This document shows, piece after piece, positions 1 to 8,211 of a stretch of 64,000 bases of DNA. The DNA is taken from contig NZ_JAHVAP010000005.1 in assembly GCF_024721155.1 (NCBI RefSeq), positions 620,001 to 684,000 on the forward strand. The letters are read 5' to 3'. The notes under the pieces are model-generated. The model was not told where the DNA came from, made no database searches, and was given only the letters and a program-made list of their open reading frames with translations. Numbering within the stretch: the first letter of the stretch is position 1; every line of letters begins with the position of its first letter. Both the position numbers and the translations under genes were made by a program. This DNA comes from Mucilaginibacter phenanthrenivorans. GTDB lineage: Bacteria > Bacteroidota > Bacteroidia > Sphingobacteriales > Sphingobacteriaceae.

Positions 1-40
1 AAATGGTGATAAAAGAGCTTTTTTGAGGAAAGGTTGGTTA

Positions 41-77
41 CTTCCGTGCACGAGCAATTGTGCGCGGAAGTTTTTTT
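41..77 (+). terminator. Rho-independent terminator of an upstream gene outside the window
   Basis: An 11-bp stem (CTTCCGTGCAC at 41-51 with GTGCGCGGAAG at 60-70, one G-T wobble) closes an 8-base loop and is followed directly by seven T (71-77). It points along the + strand, so it ends a gene lying left of the window and isolates the mannosidase that follows. Confidence 0.85.
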
Positions 78-154
78 GCCTTATATAAGTTATTAAACAG
101 TATTACAAATAATTGAATTCACTAAATATAAAATCAAGGCCTTCTCATAACGCT

Positions 155-2437
155 ATGAAAAAAGTCACCCTACTTGCAACCCTATTTCTACCTTTTACAT
201 TATTGGCCCAAAAGGCGGCTGTTGTCTCAGATCCCGTTGAACTGATCAACCCGCTGATGGGAACCATGTCGAAACCCGCGCTGTCAAATGGTAACACTTA
301 CCCGGCACTTGCGCTGCCCTGGGGCATGAACTTCTGGACGCCGCAAACCGGCAGAATGGGCGACGGCTGGCAGTACACTTACGATGCTGACAAGATCCGT
401 GGCTTTAAACAAACACACCAGCCATCACCGTGGATGAATGATTATGGTATGTTTTCTATCTTCCCCGAAATAGGTAAGATAGTAGTTGACGAAAATAAAC
501 GCGCCAGCTGGTTCTCGCACAAGGCCGAAATAGCGAAGCCATACTATTACAGCGTTTACCTGGCCGACTATGATGTTACAACCGAGATCACCCCAACCGA
601 GCGTGCGGCCAGTTTTAGGTTTACGTTCCCCAAAAGCGATAGCTCACATATTTTGATAGACGCCTTTGACAAGGGATCCTATGTGAAGATCATTCCCGGC
701 GAACAAAAGATAATTGGCTACAGCACTAAAAACAGCGGCGCCGTAACCGATAATTTTAAAGACTATTTTGTTATTTATGTAGATAAGCCCTTTGAGTTCG
801 CAGCAGCCTGGCACGACAAACAGGTTGATAAAGGACAGCTGGAATACACCGGAGACCACACAGGTGCAGTTATCAGCTTTAAAACAAAAAAGGGTGAGGA
901 GGTACATTTACGGGTAGCATCATCCTTCATCAGTATTGAGCAAGCTGAACTCAACTTAAAGCGTGAACTGGCTAACGACAGCTTTGCGGTTACTGAACAA
1001 AAGGCTAAAGCAACCTGGAACAAAACGCTGAACCATATAAATATCGAGGGCGGCACTATCGACCAGAGCCGCACTTTTTACTCGTGCCTTTACCGTATGT
1101 TGTTCTTCCCCAATAAGATGTACGAGGTTGACGCCAACGGTCAAAACGTACACTATAGTCCATACAATGGCAAAACAATGCCGGGTTACCTGTTTGCAGG
1201 CACCGGTTTCTGGGATACATTCAGGGCGCTTTATCCCTTCCTGAATTTAGTGTACCCGTCCATCAACAAGGAGATGCAACAGGGCCTCATTAATGATTAT
1301 AAGGAAGGCGGCTGGCTGCCGGAATGGTCGAGCCCGGGTTACGCCGATTGTATGATTGGGAATAACTCAGCATCGGTAGTTGCCGAGGCTTATTTAAAAG
1401 GGATGCGCGGGTATGATATCAACACGCTTTATGAGGCCTTGAAACATGGCGCTAATAACGAGGGGCCGAATGCAGCAGGTCGCCGTGGCGTTGAATATTA
1501 CAACACATTAGGCTATGTGCCTTATGATGTAAAGATTAATGAAAACGCAGCCCGCACGCTGGAATATGCTTACGATGATTTTGCCATATACCAATTAGGG
1601 AAAGCCCTTAACAAACCGGCGTCAGAAATCGACATCTATAAAAAACGCAGCCAGAACTACCACAACCTGTTTGATAAACAAACCGGCCTGATGCGTGGCA
1701 AAAATAAGGATGGTTCGTTCGAAACGCCATTCAACCCGTTTAAATGGGGCGATGCATTTACCGAGGGCAACAGCTGGCATTATACCTGGGGCGTATTTCA
1801 CGACATCCAGGGATTAATAAACCTGATGGGCGGCAAGCAACAATTCATAGCCAAGCTCGATTCTGTATTTACCCTGCCGCCAACTTTCGACGACAGCTAT
1901 TACGGAACTGTTATCCATGAGATCCGCGAAATGCAGATCGCCAATATGGGGCAATATGCGCATGGTAACCAACCTATTCAGCACATGATTTACCTGTATA
2001 ATTTTGCGGGCGAACCATGGAAAACCCAATACTGGGCACGCGAAACCATGAACAAGCTTTACAAGGCGACACCTGATGGCTATTGCGGCGATGAGGACAA
2101 CGGCCAAACATCAGCCTGGTATGTATTTTCGGCGATGGGCTTTTACCCGGTAACCCCGGCCAGCGACCAATATGTGCTGGGAGCCCCGTTATTTAAAAAG
2201 TTAACCATCAACCTGGAAAACGGCAAAACCATTACCATAAACGCAGCCAACAACAGCGCCGAAAATAAATATGTAAACAGCCTGAGCGTTAATGGAAAGC
2301 CTTATAACTTCAACTGGTTAAGCCATAAGGCTTTGTTGAGCGGTGCAAATTTAAATTTTGATATGTCGGCCACCCCAAATAAGCAAAGGGGGATTGATAA
2401 GGCTGATGTGCCCTACTCGATGTCGAATGAGAAGTAA
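155..2437 (+). CDS. GH92 family exo-alpha-mannosidase, secreted
   Basis: Glycoside hydrolase family 92, a calcium-dependent inverting alpha-mannosidase family that trims mannose from N-glycans or mannans, probably in the periplasm. The start is set at ATG 155 because a signal peptide (MKKVTLLATLFLPFTLLAQ) begins there; an in-frame ATG at 113 would add 14 polar residues. The N-terminal beta-sandwich opens with LINPLMGT, typical of GH92. The catalytic-domain signature FTEGNSWHYTW gives the likely general acid Glu at about residue 537. GDEDNGQTSAWYVFSAMGFYPV gives the paired Asp at about 646 and 648, matching the Asp pair that acts as base in characterised GH92 enzymes. Length 760 aa is normal. 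It stands alone between a terminator and a palindromic repeat. Linkage specificity (1,2 / 1,3 / 1,4) cannot be read from sequence. Confidence 0.93.
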   Translation: MKKVTLLATLFLPFTLLAQKAAVVSDPVELINPLMGTMSKPALSNGNTYPALALPWGMNFWTPQTGRMGDGWQYTYDADKIRGFKQTHQPSPWMNDYGMFSIFPEIGKIVVDENKRASWFSHKAEIAKPYYYSVYLADYDVTTEITPTERAASFRFTFPKSDSSHILIDAFDKGSYVKIIPGEQKIIGYSTKNSGAVTDNFKDYFVIYVDKPFEFAAAWHDKQVDKGQLEYTGDHTGAVISFKTKKGEEVHLRVASSFISIEQAELNLKRELANDSFAVTEQKAKATWNKTLNHINIEGGTIDQSRTFYSCLYRMLFFPNKMYEVDANGQNVHYSPYNGKTMPGYLFAGTGFWDTFRALYPFLNLVYPSINKEMQQGLINDYKEGGWLPEWSSPGYADCMIGNNSASVVAEAYLKGMRGYDINTLYEALKHGANNEGPNAAGRRGVEYYNTLGYVPYDVKINENAARTLEYAYDDFAIYQLGKALNKPASEIDIYKKRSQNYHNLFDKQTGLMRGKNKDGSFETPFNPFKWGDAFTEGNSWHYTWGVFHDIQGLINLMGGKQQFIAKLDSVFTLPPTFDDSYYGTVIHEIREMQIANMGQYAHGNQPIQHMIYLYNFAGEPWKTQYWARETMNKLYKATPDGYCGDEDNGQTSAWYVFSAMGFYPVTPASDQYVLGAPLFKKLTINLENGKTITINAANNSAENKYVNSLSVNGKPYNFNWLSHKALLSGANLNFDMSATPNKQRGIDKADVPYSMSNEK

Positions 2438-2468
2438 AAATCATAAGTAACAATAAAAACCATCGCTG

Positions 2469-2622
2469 CCGCGAGTTTAGTCCGAAGGACGTAACTCGTG
2501 GCAACGCATGTGATAAGCTTTCAGCTTATCACCTAAATTTCAATTAAATTCAAGATATTTTGCATGGAAGCTGAAAGCTTCCGGAATGCATTACCACGGG
2601 TTACGCTTCGCTAAACCCGCGG
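2469..2622. repeat. Mosaic palindromic repeat (REP-like) between GH92 and the kinase gene
   Basis: Two outer segments, 2469-2501 (CCGCGAGTTTAG...ACTCGTGG) and 2594-2622 (CCACGGGTTACG...AAACCCGCGG), are imperfect inverted repeats of each other and each can also fold alone. Between them lie two short hairpins: GTGATAAGCT/AGCTTATCAC (2510-2532) and GGAAGCT/AGCTTCC within GCAT...ATGC (2562-2589). The element fills the space between two convergent genes and could end transcription from both sides. No open reading frame is supported here. Confidence 0.7.
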
Positions 2623-2642
2623 CAACGTTGTTTGCCGGGGGA

Positions 2643-5600
2643 TTACAACGGCAGCGTAAACCAAAACGTTGATCCCACACCTAATTCACTGTTAACTCCA
2701 ATTGAGCCGCCGTGTCGTTTAATGATCTCTTTACAAATATAAAGCCCAAGACCCATACCGGAATATTGACCACCACCATAATCGGCCCGGTAATAGCGAT
2801 CGAACAGGTGCGGGATCTTATCCTTTGGGATGCCCGGGCCGGTATCCTTAACCGAGACCATAACTGCATTACCCTTCTTCTCAATAATTAAATAGATGTT
2901 TTTTTCATCCGGTGCATATTTAACAGCATTGTTCACCAGGTTAACCACTACCTGCTCAACCCGGTCTTCGTCAGCATTTACCTCCAGCGTTTCATCACCC
3001 TGTATAATCAGCTCATATTTACCTATGGCCCTTACATGGCTGCAACAGTCCTTTAGCATATCCGCAATGGGAAATAAGTGTTTATTTAATCTTAACTGGC
3101 CCTCCTTCATGCTGTTAACGTTCAGCAGCTCATCAATTAAATGAGTAATTTTCACCATGCTCCTGTTAGCCTGGTCCAAAAACCGGGGCATCATTGGCGA
3201 TGGATTATTTTTCATCCTATCCAGCAATTGCAGTGATGCCTTCAAGCTTGTAACTGGTGTTTTCAGCTCATGGCTGGCTATGCTTATGAATTCATCCTTC
3301 TTTCTTAATAGTTCTAATGTACTTTGCTCTAACTCTTTTTCAATTGAAACATCCAAAACGGTTCCGATAAATCGGGTAGCCTTTTTGTCATTGTCGAAAT
3401 AAGCTTTACCCTTTGATTTTATCCAGCGTAGTTTGCTATCATTTTTCCCTACGGTACGGTACTCTACATTAAACTCGCCGTTGTTCTTCCCCTTTAGCGC
3501 CTTGTCTATGGCATCCTCAACAGACGGGCGGTCTTCAGGATGAATATGCTCTAAAAAAACAGCAAAGTCAACTATATCTTTGGGGCCAAGCCCAAATAGC
3601 TCCCTGTTTCTATTATCCCAGATAAGCTCCCGGGTTAGGGGATTAAAATCCCAGGCACCTATTCCTGCCGATTCAATTGCAAAATGCAGGCGTTCCTTAC
3701 TTTCAGCCAGCAGGCGCTCTGCTTCGGCAAGGCCCTCTTCAACCCTCCGCTTATCCGTCATATCATGAATAGCCAGCAGGGTCAATTTTTCATTGGTGTA
3801 CGTATTAAATTGCCGGGCAGTAAGCTGCATTATTCTGCGGCCGATGGTTTTAAAAACATGGTCTACTTCAAAAGCTTTAAAAAAGCCCTGTTCCGGCAAT
3901 ATAACTTCTAACTGGTGACGCAGTGCGGGGATGTCCCATTGCTTATTGCCCAGGTCATATACAAAATTACCTTCTGTATCCTCTTCATTCACCCTGAACA
4001 TGTTATAAAACCCGTCGGTTGCCCGAAGTACGGTAAGGTCCCTATCCAAAATAACCAGGGGATCATGAATGGTGTTGAAGATCTCCTCGGTGTATTTCCG
4101 GGAATTGTTTAACTGATCATTCCTGTCAAGCAGTTCGTTATTTACAATCGTTATTTCCTCGTTAGTACTTTGCAGTTCTTCTGTTGATGTTTCCAGCTCC
4201 TCGTTCAGGCTGCGCAGTTCCTCGCTTCCGGATAGCAGTTCTTCATTGGCGCTTTGCAATTCCTCATTGGCAGCCTCCTGCATTTCAGTTATCGACCGCA
4301 TATCCTCGCGGGTTTGGTTCAGCTCTTTTTCCAGTTGCTCAATCCGTTGTACCCAGGCATTAATATTTTCCTCCGGATGCGGGGACGATGATCCGTTTTC
4401 AGCTAAAAATGAGGTTCCCGAAAGAATGCTGTTTTGAAAAAGTATCAAATAGTAATCCTCCTCATTGTCTGAGAGCGGAACTACCTCTATATTAACATAC
4501 TGTTGTCCCTGATCTACCCTAAAAGAGATTCCCTCCTTCCGTACTACGGTCTTTTTGGTTTTAGCCATGTGCAGCAGGTTCCGGATCTCGAACGAAAGGC
4601 CTTCACGGGCCATTTTCAGCACATGGAAGCTTGGTTTGCCTGGCGATACTGCGAGCCAGGCATCTGTTTTACCCCGAAACTGGATAATATCAAACGCCTG
4701 GTTAACCATAACACCCGCAGGGGTATATTTTGAAAGTAATAAGGCATCGGCAATTTTATTGATGTCCCTTTCTCCCCCATTGTCAAGGTTTACCTGGTCT
4801 ATATCCTTTAATGTTTGCTCACTCCGTTCAGATGTTACATTCCTGAATTTTCCATGGGGCCCCTTTGACTGGTAGATCTTTTGAATTTTATCAACGGGCA
4901 AAAACAGATCGGTGCTTGACCCAATTGTTTCTGATTTACCCATCATTAAGTACCCTCTTTCGTTCAGTGCATAATGGAAGGTATTTAATGCTCTTTTTTG
5001 AAGTACCGGCTCCAGGTAGATCATTACATTCCGGCAGCTCACCAAATCTATTCTCGAAAAAGGAGGATCCTTTAATAAATTATGATGTGCGAAAACGCAC
5101 ATATCCCTTATTGATTTATTTACCTGGTAGCCACCATCCACCTTGTTAAGAAATTGCTGCACCTGGAACGAGGACAGACCATCCAACTCATTTTGGCGGT
5201 AAATACCCGTCCTTGCCTTTGAAATAGCCATTTCAGATACGTCCGTAGCAAAAATCTGGATCTTCCGGGTCGACATCTTATCCCCTAAAAACTCCTGTAG
5301 GCAAATAGCCATTGAGTAGGCTTCTTCGCCGGTAGCACAGCCTGCCACCCAGATCCGGAGCGGTTCAGATGGGTTTTTGTGCAATAAAAGCCCGGGGAAT
5401 ATTGAGTTGCATAACAATTCAAAGCTTTGTGGATCCCTGAAAAAATCAGTTACCGATATCAGCATATCATTATACAGGGCATCCTGTTCACTTTTATTTT
5501 CCCGCAAAAAAGTTAAATAGTCTTTGGGCTTCTCAAATTTATTAAGGGCCATGCGCCTAACCATACGCCGCTTAATAGTGCTTTGCTTATAGTTGGTAAA

Positions 5601-6308
5601 ATCAACTCCACGCCTTATGCGCAATACGGTAAGCAATTGCCTGAAGATCTCTTCATCCTGCTCAGGCTCATTTTGTTTGATCTGCGATTTAGTGTAGTCT
5701 GCACGAAAAGGCTGATTAATAGAAATAAGCTTTTCAATGATCTGGTCTGCAGGCAAAATAAAATCAACAGCTCCCGATCTGATAGCGCTTTTAGGCATAC
5801 TATCAAAAATGGCAGTATCTTCGCTTTGGGCAAACGTTAAGCCCCCGTACGATTTAATTACCTGTAAACCAAGCGTACCATCATTTAAAGCGCCCGATAA
5901 TACCACACCAACGGCAAAGCTTTGATGAACAATGGCAAGCGACGAAAAAAAAACATCAATGGTTTTAACCTTTTTGTTCTTTATGGGGTCAAGTTTTAAC
6001 ACCCCGTCTGTAGCGGTAAGAATATTACCGGGCGGGATAACGTATACGTGATCGGGTTCTAAATGTATATTATCGGCTATCAGGCTAACCGGGATTTTGG
6101 TGGATTTTTGAAAAATTTCAGGCAGGTAACTATCATATTCCGGGTGCAGGTGCTGAACAAATACATAAGCCATGCCTGTTTTTTCAGGTATCGACTTCAA
6201 AAAAAGCTTAAATGCCTCTATGCCCCCTGCCGAGGCACCGATCCCAACCACAGGAAATTGCTTTTCTGAATTGACATTGTCGGGAAGGGTGGAACCGTGT
6301 AACGACAT
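2643..6308 (-). CDS. CheB-CheR-PAS hybrid sensor histidine kinase
   Basis: A 1221-residue fusion. Residues ~16-200 are a CheB-like methylesterase with the catalytic set Ser in GIGASAGG, His in HLHPEYDS and Asp in ALNDGT. Residues ~215-470 are a CheR-like methyltransferase with the SAM motif VAGCATGEEAYSMA. A long coiled coil of repeated NEEL/SEEL units (~645-745) follows, then two PAS domains (~750-1000), then a HisKA domain with phospho-acceptor His1013 (SHELKTP) and a HATPase domain (NLVNNAVKYAP; DTGPGIPK; GMGLGLYICKEI) to the end. There is no receiver domain, no signal peptide and no membrane segment, so it is cytoplasmic and must signal to a separate regulator. No chemotaxis genes are nearby. 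Such fusions are widespread in Bacteroidota and are thought to act in stress or adaptation signalling; the ligand is unknown. Confidence 0.93.
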   Translation of the reverse strand: MSLHGSTLPDNVNSEKQFPVVGIGASAGGIEAFKLFLKSIPEKTGMAYVFVQHLHPEYDSYLPEIFQKSTKIPVSLIADNIHLEPDHVYVIPPGNILTATDGVLKLDPIKNKKVKTIDVFFSSLAIVHQSFAVGVVLSGALNDGTLGLQVIKSYGGLTFAQSEDTAIFDSMPKSAIRSGAVDFILPADQIIEKLISINQPFRADYTKSQIKQNEPEQDEEIFRQLLTVLRIRRGVDFTNYKQSTIKRRMVRRMALNKFEKPKDYLTFLRENKSEQDALYNDMLISVTDFFRDPQSFELLCNSIFPGLLLHKNPSEPLRIWVAGCATGEEAYSMAICLQEFLGDKMSTRKIQIFATDVSEMAISKARTGIYRQNELDGLSSFQVQQFLNKVDGGYQVNKSIRDMCVFAHHNLLKDPPFSRIDLVSCRNVMIYLEPVLQKRALNTFHYALNERGYLMMGKSETIGSSTDLFLPVDKIQKIYQSKGPHGKFRNVTSERSEQTLKDIDQVNLDNGGERDINKIADALLLSKYTPAGVMVNQAFDIIQFRGKTDAWLAVSPGKPSFHVLKMAREGLSFEIRNLLHMAKTKKTVVRKEGISFRVDQGQQYVNIEVVPLSDNEEDYYLILFQNSILSGTSFLAENGSSSPHPEENINAWVQRIEQLEKELNQTREDMRSITEMQEAANEELQSANEELLSGSEELRSLNEELETSTEELQSTNEEITIVNNELLDRNDQLNNSRKYTEEIFNTIHDPLVILDRDLTVLRATDGFYNMFRVNEEDTEGNFVYDLGNKQWDIPALRHQLEVILPEQGFFKAFEVDHVFKTIGRRIMQLTARQFNTYTNEKLTLLAIHDMTDKRRVEEGLAEAERLLAESKERLHFAIESAGIGAWDFNPLTRELIWDNRNRELFGLGPKDIVDFAVFLEHIHPEDRPSVEDAIDKALKGKNNGEFNVEYRTVGKNDSKLRWIKSKGKAYFDNDKKATRFIGTVLDVSIEKELEQSTLELLRKKDEFISIASHELKTPVTSLKASLQLLDRMKNNPSPMMPRFLDQANRSMVKITHLIDELLNVNSMKEGQLRLNKHLFPIADMLKDCCSHVRAIGKYELIIQGDETLEVNADEDRVEQVVVNLVNNAVKYAPDEKNIYLIIEKKGNAVMVSVKDTGPGIPKDKIPHLFDRYYRADYGGGQYSGMGLGLYICKEIIKRHGGSIGVNSELGVGSTFWFTLPL

Positions 6309-6321
6309 ATTGGAAGATTTA

Positions 6322-6329
6322 CAAATATA
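6322..6329 (-). promoter_or_regulatory. Possible -7 promoter element for the CheB-CheR kinase
   Basis: On the minus strand the sequence TATATTTG matches the Bacteroidota -7 consensus TAnnTTTG and lies 14 bases before the ATG. No TTG/TTTG is found at the expected spacing upstream, and the leader would be very short, so this is a weak call. Confidence 0.25.
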
Positions 6330-6514
6330 AGGGAGCAGATGGGATAAGATTAGCTATCTGAACAAGCTAAAGGTATACATTTAAAGTAGAAGACGAGTTA
6401 TATGATTAAATGCATAGCCTACGTTAGGCACAACACTTTATTGCTCAAATTGTTTCAATATATCGGTTAATCATTTTTGTATCGATCATGTCGCGCGATT
6501 TATTGCCAGCTCAC

Positions 6515-6551
6515 AAAAAAAACACCCCCTTACCGTTCCGGCAAGAGGGGT
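6515..6551 (-). terminator. Rho-independent terminator of the SusCD operon
   Basis: On the minus strand, 40 bases after the SusD stop, ACCCC...CTTGCCG pairs with CGGTAAG...GGGGT across a GAA loop (one bulge, one mismatch) and is followed by eight T. It closes the SusC-SusD transcription unit. Confidence 0.8.
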
Positions 6552-6591
6552 TTCCAACTTTACTTAAATTAACCAATCAACATTAAGTACC

Positions 6592-8187
6592 TTAATTTAC
6601 CTGCCACCACAATGCTTTATATGGGCTGTCAACACCGCCGAACTCCTTAGCTACGGCAGCATCAACCTGTGCCTTTGAAGCATTGGTGAATGATGTTGTA
6701 TAGGTGAAACGCCTGATGAAGCCACCAGCAGGGATCAAACCACCGCTGTTATTAACCTTAACCGGGTAAAGTTTAGGGTAGCCTGTTCTTCTAAACTCGG
6801 CCCATGCCTCGCAGCCTTCAGGGAAACCAGCGATCCATTTTTGAGTAATGATACGCTCCAGTTTTTTATCCGGGCTATCTGCGTCATTCCATTTAATGGT
6901 AATGCTTGATAATGGCGGCGCGTTATTAGCCGCGTTCTTTGGATCAACGTATGCAGCAGGAGTTGATGTAGCATCGGCAATATAAGCAGATGCGCTGCCT
7001 GCTGATGTTTCGTCAAATGAAGTCTGAATTCCCTTCTCATAAAAGCTTTGAACAGTACCGGCACCCATATTCCAGCCTCTTAACAGGCCTTCGGCGCGTA
7101 AAAAGTAACTTTCAGACTTGTTCATGATCACTATTGGTGTAGTAACCTGGTTAATCATTAACGAGAAATCTTCATAAGTACCTTTGTCGGCAATTGCAAT
7201 ACCCTGGCGAATCCCGATGATCTTTCCACCGGCAGCAGGATCTGCAGCAGGGGCAGCATACTTAGGTAAACGCGGATCGTTATAACCACCAAGTATTGAG
7301 CTTATAGGCGCTCCTAAACGGATATCACCCCATGCATTTGTAATAGTGTATAATGGATTTGCATCAGGCGGCACTACGCTGAATTGAGGAGTAGTAGCAT
7401 CCAGCAAGCCATATTTATTTGACACAGCCGATTCAGCCTCGGTTTTTGCCTTGGCAGCATCAATAAGGCTGATACGGATTGCCAAACGTAATTTTAAGGT
7501 ATTTGCAGCCTTGATCCAATTGGCATAGTCGCCGCCAAAACCGCTTTTGTCAACCTTTTTAAAACGTATCTGGTCGGCATCAGGGGTTACGTCCTCAACT
7601 TTTGAAAGTGCAGCTATTGCCAAATCAAGGTCATTAAAAAATGCATAATAGGCATCTTTAACCGAATCAAACGGAACATCAGTTGATTCACCGAATTTGC
7701 TGTATGGGATAGGACCGAAGGCATCGGCAGCTCTTGAAGCGGCCCAGGCCTTACAGATCAGCGCGATTCCGTACAGATCCGGATATTTGGTATCATATTT
7801 TAACAGCTTCCATTGCAGCCAGGTATTTAGCACGTTTCCCTGCGGGATGTCCCAGATGGTATTAACCCAACCGTCAACCAATGAATAGGTAACGTTATTC
7901 ACGTTCCCGATAAACGGTGTAGGCGTCATTAAATATCCCCCATAAATGTCCTGTCCCAGGTTTTGCTGAAGCTGGTACAAATAATCTGTAGGGGATATAA
8001 TATTAGTTATCATACCAGGTAATAACACGCTTGCCTCGTTACCGTCAATCGCCAGTGACGCACGCGGTATTAATTTCTGATCCTGGTTGAGCCCCGCCAT
8101 ATCCTTCCTGCATGATGATGCAAACGTAAGCACCATCATTAACGCCATCGCAAGCTTTCCGCTTGTTTTATTTCTAAATTTTTTCAT
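6592..8187 (-). CDS. SusD/RagB-family outer-membrane nutrient-binding lipoprotein
   Basis: SusD-like lipoprotein that caps a SusC pore and captures glycans or peptides at the cell surface. ATG 8187 is chosen because it opens a lipoprotein signal peptide (MKKFRNKTSGKLAMALMMVL, then FASSC); the longer reading frame begins with TTG and adds eight residues. The mature protein begins CRKDMAGLNQDQ and has the SusD-like TPR fold pattern (WIKAANTLKLRLAIRI; FLRAEGLLRGW; IITQKWIAGFPEGCEAWAEFRRTGYP). Length ~531 aa is typical of the SusD-like_2 group. It starts 24 bp after the SusC stop, so the two are co-transcribed. The substrate is not evident; neighbouring GH92, GH9 and ThuA genes suggest carbohydrate. 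Confidence 0.94.
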   Translation of the reverse strand: MKKFRNKTSGKLAMALMMVLTFASSCRKDMAGLNQDQKLIPRASLAIDGNEASVLLPGMITNIISPTDYLYQLQQNLGQDIYGGYLMTPTPFIGNVNNVTYSLVDGWVNTIWDIPQGNVLNTWLQWKLLKYDTKYPDLYGIALICKAWAASRAADAFGPIPYSKFGESTDVPFDSVKDAYYAFFNDLDLAIAALSKVEDVTPDADQIRFKKVDKSGFGGDYANWIKAANTLKLRLAIRISLIDAAKAKTEAESAVSNKYGLLDATTPQFSVVPPDANPLYTITNAWGDIRLGAPISSILGGYNDPRLPKYAAPAADPAAGGKIIGIRQGIAIADKGTYEDFSLMINQVTTPIVIMNKSESYFLRAEGLLRGWNMGAGTVQSFYEKGIQTSFDETSAGSASAYIADATSTPAAYVDPKNAANNAPPLSSITIKWNDADSPDKKLERIITQKWIAGFPEGCEAWAEFRRTGYPKLYPVKVNNSGGLIPAGGFIRRFTYTTSFTNASKAQVDAAVAKEFGGVDSPYKALWWQVN

Positions 8188-8211
8188 GTTTTTATTAATT
8201 ATTATAAACAA

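Noticed and set aside
8188..8211. Alternative TTG start for the SusD gene at 8211
   Set aside because: It adds eight residues before the lipoprotein signal; ATG 8187 gives a proper signal peptide.
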